A stretch of 64,000 bases of DNA from Acanthochromis polyacanthus (taxonomy: Eukaryota; Chordata; Actinopteri; Pomacentridae). Location: positions 29,943,449-30,007,448 of the forward strand of contig NC_067134.1 in NCBI RefSeq assembly GCF_021347895.1, written 5' to 3'. The notes below the pieces were generated by a model. The model had not been told where the DNA came from. It made no database searches and was given only the letters and a program-made list of their open reading frames with translations. Both the position numbers and the translations under genes were made by a program. This document shows, piece after piece, positions 59,161-64,000 of the stretch. Positions within the stretch are counted from its first letter, which is position 1. Every line of letters starts with the position of its first letter.

Positions 59161-59440
59161 CCTCAGTTGTATTTTTTGTCTAATTTTTGTCATTATCTGT
59201 TCTGCATTATTTGTTGTTTTGTGAAACTTTTTGTGTCATTTTGTTTCTCACTTGTCATTTTTTTTGTTTCGTTTTCTTCTTTTGTCCACTTTTTTGTTGC
59301 TTTAACTTTATTATCTATTTTTTTGTCTCTTTTTTTGTTTTGTTCATGTCATTTGTCTCATTTTTTTCATATTGCGTCTCATTTTTTTCATATTTTGTCT
59401 TGTTTTTGTCTCTTTTTGTCTTCTTTTGTAGTTGTGATCA
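59161..59440 (+). repeat. Degenerate TTTTGTC minisatellite
   Basis: Continuation of the 58075-58343 tract beyond the SINE; Phe/Ser-rich ORFs are artefacts. Confidence 0.75.
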
Positions 59441-59870
59441 AAAAGTAAATCCTCTGTGGTTCAGTTCCAGGTGACTGAATGTTGTGTTTCTTTGTAGACG
59501 CTCTGTGATCTGGAAGTTGTAATGTGGAAATGATGAACTGAGGCTGGATGCTGCTGAAATTGAACTTCTTTGAACTAAAATGAGTTTGACCCTGATCTCA
59601 GTGCTGTATTCAGCCTGGAAGCTGGACAGGTGGAGATGAAAGTCCTAACATTGTAGATGACCTCCAGCTCAAAGCCATCAGTCTGCACCAAACTTTTGCT
59701 GCGTTGTGGACACAGAAAAGTACAACGGTGTATGCACAGCAGCCTTTTTGGTTCCACTGATCTCTGAATCAGCCTTTTCTCATGTGAACTTCATCAAGAA
59801 CAAACATCTAAAGGCTCTCTCAGAGCTGCAGTGTCAGATTCTCCACCAGATCACAGTCCTTTGGTGAACA

Positions 59871-60555
59871 GAATGCAACGCCAGGCTTCCCACTAACACA
59901 CATTTACAGACAAAGAAAGAGACGGCACGTGTTGTCATTCTAAACACAAAAATGATTTGTTCTGATCTGATAAAAAAATGCTACAGAGTTGGTGATTAGT
60001 ACAAATGTGATAGGATTCATTTCAAAATGTGAAAGACTTGATTTTTTTCTTACATCACTGATCATTTATGCAAACATGGACAGAGTTCATGAACTGTTCA
60101 AAAACGTTGCAAAAGTAGTGGTTTGTACAAATGAAGCCTGATTTGAAGATGAGACAGTTTATGATTTCCTAAAAATGTTAGAAGTGATCATTTACACAGA
60201 AATCTAAACTAAATGCTGCAAATATGCTGATTCATACAAAACTGCCAAGAAAGAGAATTAGAAAACCATTCAGAGAGAGGACACCTCTGACTTTCAAATG
60301 TCAGAACAGATTAGAAGAAATAAATAATGTTACATAGTTATAGATATCTGTTTGCTACCATCATTGTCATGGAAATCATTGTTAATCAGTTAAAAGAAAT
60401 GTAATCAGACAGTACCTTTACATATTATTATTATTATTATTATTAAAAATTGATGGTGGAACTTTGCTATTGAGGAAGTTTGTATCAAACTAGTTGCCCT
60501 TCATACAGAACCCTTGAAGCAGCTCTCAGGTCCAAAAAGGTTGGTGAGTCCTGCT
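59871..60555. other. Non-coding, nothing recognised apart from a short (TTA)n
   Basis: (TTA)n at 60426-60445; otherwise AT-rich with no motif. Confidence 0.45.
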
Positions 60556-60700
60556 TAAAAGTGTCTTTTACTCTCCTTCACATGGAGAAAACAAGCTGCG
60601 ACACCAGGACTCACCAGATAAAACTCAACTAACCTGAGGAACAGGAAGTGGTGTGACATCACTGTTGTCAGGGCAACAAAGCAGGAAACCTGATGGATCA
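60556..60700 (-). repeat. Third, diverged copy of duplicated block A
   Basis: AGTGTCTTTTACTC, AGAAAACAAGCTGCGACAC and GACATCACTGTTGTCAGGGC align in order with the core of 53270-53380 and 62260-62370. The minus-strand donor here reads CTCAG|GTTAGT. Confidence 0.55.
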
Positions 60701-61055
60701 GTTTGTGGTGAGTTAAAATGTAACTTTGTGAAAATGTGTGTTTGGGAACATTTTTAATTCCTTATTTAATCCACAGTAAAACTTCCAGAGTCCATAAAAC
60801 AGTCAAAGAGTTCATTTCAACACTAAGTCAGTGAACTTATGGCCCCAGCCTACACACTGTTAAAGTTACACTGAAGATAGTGGTGAATTTTCAGTGTAAA
60901 ACTTGATTAACACTACCCTACACTGAGTCATGTTCATCAAGTTTTACTCGGAGAGAGAAAAAACACTCAGTGTCATTTTTAAACAGTAAAGGTTTTTAGT
61001 GTTACTTAGAATGAACTCCTCAAAGAGACTTAAACCTGTTTAACACTGAGACCCT
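60701..61055. other. Non-coding, nothing recognised
   Basis: No gene features. Confidence 0.4.
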
Positions 61056-61790
61056 AAACTAGAAAAATGACACAAATTAAGACACAAAATTCCACAAATT
61101 AGAAAAACTAAAACACAAAACAGCATAAATGGGAAAACATAGACAGAACTACAAATGAAAGACAAATTATAACATAAATGACACAAAGGCAACACAAAAT
61201 GGTAAAGATTACACAAAACAGAAAAACTATAAAAATGAGACAAATTCAGACACAAAATGAAAAAAATGAGAAAAATTCAGACACAAAATGACAAAAATGA
61301 GACAAATAAAGACACAAAATGACAAAAATGAGACAAATAAAGACAAAAATGACAAAAAATGAGACAAATTAGGACGCAAAATGACAAAAAGGAGACAAAT
61401 TCAGACACAAAATGATACAAAATAGACAAATTTTGACAAAAAATGGTAAAAATGAGACAAACTGAGTCCAGAACTACAGAGGAAAAGACTGAAAATGACA
61501 AAGTGAAAAAAATGAGGACATAGAATTACACATAGGAGACATAGAATGGTAAAAATGATACAAATTAATACACAAATGATAATAATTTGACAAATTAAGA
61601 CACAAAATGATAAAAGTGTAATAAATAAAGACAAAAAATGACAAAAATGATACAAATTAAGACAGAAAATGGGAAAAGTAAGACAAATTAGGACACAAAA
61701 TGACAATAATGTGACAAATTAAGACATAAAATGGTAAAAAAAAAAAAAAAAAAAGAAGAGAGACAAATTAAGACAGTAAATGCTGAAAGA
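61056..61790 (-). repeat. Degenerate GACACAAAATGACAAAAATGA minisatellite
   Basis: About 700 bp of variants of ACAAATTAAGACACAAAATGACAAAAATGA, the longest tract of this family here. It precedes block A at 62058 just as the 52690 tract precedes 53073. Confidence 0.85.
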
Positions 61791-62057
61791 AATGAAGGCT
61801 GCAGAGCTCAGACAGAGAAAAGGAAATCAGAGACTATCTCTGGTCCAGCTGGTCCTCATGGATAAATATTACTCTAGTATTATATGTTTGAGGAAGATTA
61901 ATGACCTTTTAGGAGTAAATGTGATCTGATGGAGTTCATCTTTTCATTTTAAGATCATAAACAGATCCTTAATTCTGCAGAATATCCAGATATTGGAATT
62001 ATAGAGCGAAAAAAGGAAAAAATGCCCCAAATAAAACACACTGATTACAGCACTATT

Positions 62058-62431
62058 TGCATCAGTTTGAGAACTCCTGCTGGTTGGGAACACCCCAACA
62101 TGTCTGAACATATTATAGGGAGAAAAAAAAAAAGATTTATTTAACGTTTTAATTGTGTCACATCAATGTTTTTTTTAGTTAAAATACGACAAATGATTCA
62201 ATCAGTTTTATGTTCTATAGACATATAAAAGATAAAAAACAGGTTAAAGTGTCTTTTACTCACATTCAGACGGAGAAAAGAAGCTGCAACACGAAGACGG
62301 TGAAAGACAGAGCTCACCTGTGGAACAGGTAGGGCCGTGACATCACTGTTGTCAGGGCAACCAAGCAGGAAACAGATTTCAATCTGATCTGACAACAGCA
62401 CTTCACAGAGGGAACTAGTTGCCAAGCTAAC
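62058..62431 (-). repeat. Duplicated block A, distal copy
   Basis: Near-identical to 53073-53443, including the CACAG|GTGAGC donor and CRE-like TGATGTCA on the minus strand. Confidence 0.65.
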
Positions 62432-62925
62432 ACACAAAAACAGGTTGAACTTGTTGGTCCAGTCTCTGTCCTCAGGTTTAGGCTCACCCTTTATGTCCTG
62501 ATATGGTCTGGATATTCTGACTTTATTTGATAAGGTTATGTTTATTTACTGCGTTAATAATGTATGTGAGAAATTAATAGGAAAATAAGAATGGACTTTT
62601 ATTTGAGTATTCACACAAATAGTGAGTCAGTTGAACTGTGGGACTATTACCCATGATGCTTGAGTTCAAACAAGGAATTTTGGGAGTCTACAGCGCATAC
62701 AGGCACAGAAAAATGTTTAGTTTATGCTAGTAGCAAGTTATACTGTGCCATGAGCTGAAGCTGCTGTTCCCTTTGTATTCACTAAAGCAGTTAACAAACA
62801 GAAGTCCAGACTCTTGTCTATTTTTTGAACGTCACTGTGGAAGCCAGTACACTGGAGTCCTCTCCAGACTTCTCTTGTTATTCTGCAGCTGATCCTCTGT
62901 TTTCTTCCTGTAGCTGGACTTGTAC
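62432..62925. other. Non-coding, nothing recognised
   Basis: No gene features. Confidence 0.4.
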
Positions 62926-63035
62926 TACCACAAATATGTATAAAATGACCAAATTATGAAATAAAACTACCACAAATATGTATAAAATGATCAAATTATG
63001 AAATAAAACTATCACAAATATGTATAAAATGACCA
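62926..63035 (+). repeat. ~41-bp tandem repeat, three copies
   Basis: ACTACCACAAATATGTATAA...ATGACCAAATTATGAAATAA repeats with one or two changes per unit. Confidence 0.85.
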
Positions 63036-63125
63036 AAATATGATTAATTGATTGGCTGATAATGAAACAGTATTATTATTGATTATTGATGGTTGCAGGG
63101 ACAGAGGTTTGTGTGTGAGTCTCTG

Positions 63126-63139
63126 CTGCCATCTAGTGG
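63126..63139 (-). promoter_or_regulatory. CTCF-like motif
   Basis: CTGCCATCTAGTGG; its complement CCACTAGATGGCAG is a near-consensus CTCF core, in reverse orientation. Confidence 0.5.
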
Positions 63140-63189
63140 TGGATCAACAACATGACTTTTCCCAGATTGAATCCCAGAGAGTCTTGACT

Positions 63190-63813
63190 TGTTAGTTGAT
63201 GAGAGAAAAGTGCAGCCTGGTAGCAGTGATGAGAGAGGAGGTTACCAAATACAAGAAGAAAAGAGTGGAGCTGGAAGAACAGGTGGGAAAAGTGCAGAAA
63301 GAAGTGAAGACACTGACTGAGAAATGACACCAACAAGAAAGGAAGAAGAGAAGGTGGAATCTGAGAGTCAAAGGGCTGAAAGAAAAGGAAAATGAAAAGA
63401 TGAGAGGAACGCTGATCTCTCTTCTCTCCAAAATGTCTCCAGGAGTGCCATGGTCAATAGAGGACATGGTGGACAGCGTTCATCACATCGGGAAGAAAGA
63501 GCAAAACCACAGCAGGCAGCTCATGGTTCAGTTAGTGAAGCGTGAATGCAGAAATGAAATGTGGATGCTGTCAAAAGGCTGTGAGATGTGTAGAAAAGCT
63601 GAAGAAGATTTAAGAAAAGAAGACAGAGCAATGCGGGAGCTGATGTGGCCGAAGGTAAAAGAATCCAGAGATCAGGAAAAGAGCGACATAATAATCCGAC
63701 AACACAGACATCATAGCAGACAGCAAACACGCATAAACTGGTCAAGATTTCCTAAAACATTTGATGTGATTAACAGTAAAAGTGTATTTATTTTAAAACT
63801 TTCCACAGTCTAA
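63190..63813 (+). pseudogene. LINE ORF1-like (Transposase_22 type) remnant
   Basis: A Lys/Glu-rich, coiled-coil-like start (63230-63400) leads into an ORF from 63400. This has VPWSIEDMVDSVHHIGKKEQ, QLMVQLVKRECRNEMW and EDLRKEDRAMRELMWPKVKE. The VH-x-G and D-x4-R...WPK order recalls the RNA-binding ORF1 proteins of fish L1-type LINEs. The expected downstream GxxAYFRG part is missing and the upstream frame is broken. Confidence 0.45.
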
Positions 63814-64000
63814 CAATATTGGAAATCATTAGCTGATTGCAAATACTGAACTGACTTTATTATTTTCTAGAAACAAGCCATCTGGAGAGCAATTAATACC
63901 AGGTTTGAATTTACAAAGAATGTCTCTTCCCATCAGACTCCAAAGTGTTCCTGCAAAAACCAGAAATAATCAGTGAAACATACAGCAGGACGTGGAGCTC

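Larger units (their letters stand above)
57820..59594. mobile_element. 1.78-kb hAT MITE enlarged by nested insertions
   Basis: Ends CAGGGGTGTCAAACATGCGG and AATGAGTTTGACCCTG, with 8-bp duplications ATCTAAGT (57812-57819) and ATCTCAGT (59595-59602) that differ at one base. Contains two SINEs, a 571-bp TIR element and TTTTGTC-type minisatellite DNA. Confidence 0.78.
55452..59870 (+). pseudogene. hAT transposase pseudogene (GTF2IRD2/ZBED-like), multiply interrupted
   Basis: It starts with MAEKQKRKHYFHND at 55452 and is cut by the TTAA-flanked element. It resumes at 56588 (EQPTIFTRPAIKSQKATEAS, FKDEKNGPDVIYTLF), then TGRHAGFIVRCRGDPDFPAF and YHCIIHQQAMCANVTGSDHV at 57120-57255 and ILDLDF near 57490. 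It is cut again by a hAT MITE and ends at 59764-59865 (FIKNKHLKALSELQCQIL, the C-terminal dimerisation part). HCIIHQQA is a hallmark of the hAT transposase family related to GTF2IRD2 and FAM200 domesticates. Many frameshifts and stops; inactive. Confidence 0.78.

Overview
The window is vertebrate nuclear DNA, almost certainly from a teleost fish. The evidence is its fish-type genes: a FISNA-NACHT-LRR-B30.2 NLR and a C2H2 zinc-finger (ZNF) gene with a long single-exon finger array. The repeat content also fits: L1/Tx1-type, L2 and Rex/CR1-like LINEs, Tc1, several hAT families, tRNA-derived SINEs and long CA/GT microsatellites. No bacterial-style operons, CRISPR or rRNA are present.

Layout. 1-9.4 kb: a 5'-truncated L1-type LINE, split by a 5.3-kb DNA element (3337-8681). 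That element has ~658-bp terminal inverted repeats, a 7-bp target duplication, a spliced HECT-type ubiquitin-ligase gene pointing inward from the left and a second small spliced transcription unit pointing inward from the right. 9.5-34 kb: a zinc-finger locus on the + strand. Its short 5' coding exon (12786) fits in phase with a 29-finger exon (28127-30670); the intervening 15 kb is nested transposons. A degenerate last exon (31044-32829) is split by a 1.5-kb hAT with an 8-bp duplication. Inside the big intron, a Rex/CR1-like LINE is interrupted by an 8.55-kb hAT (14230-22782), a 637-bp hAT (22808-23444) and an L2 LINE (23.9-26.9 kb). The 8.55-kb hAT carries three ~2.3-kb tandem units holding 24 CTCF-like motifs, and two arrays of a 100-bp unit that can fold as a DNA cloverleaf.

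34-45.8 kb: mostly non-coding, with an orphan ZNF-like 5' exon, a tRNA-SINE, a decayed retroviral pol remnant, the 5' end of a Rex/CR1-like LINE and microsatellites. 45.8-51.6 kb: an intact ten-exon NLR gene on the minus strand (45801-51539). Its exon lengths sum to exactly 1099 codons. 52-64 kb: the NLR 5' flank, with a block duplicated at ~53.2 and 62.2 kb plus a third diverged copy at 60.6 kb. This stretch also holds a second L2, a decayed hAT transposase with further nested elements (a TTAA-flanked element; a hAT MITE holding SINEs and a 571-bp element with a RecQ-helicase-like fragment), degenerate TTTTGTC-type minisatellites and an L1-ORF1-like remnant.

Functionally, the two probable host genes are an innate-immune receptor (NLR) and a DNA-binding ZNF. 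Nearly everything else is mobile DNA, much of it stacked inside older copies, so order of insertion can be read from target-site duplications. All coordinates, splice phases and motif calls were read by eye; family names come from recognition, not from a database search.
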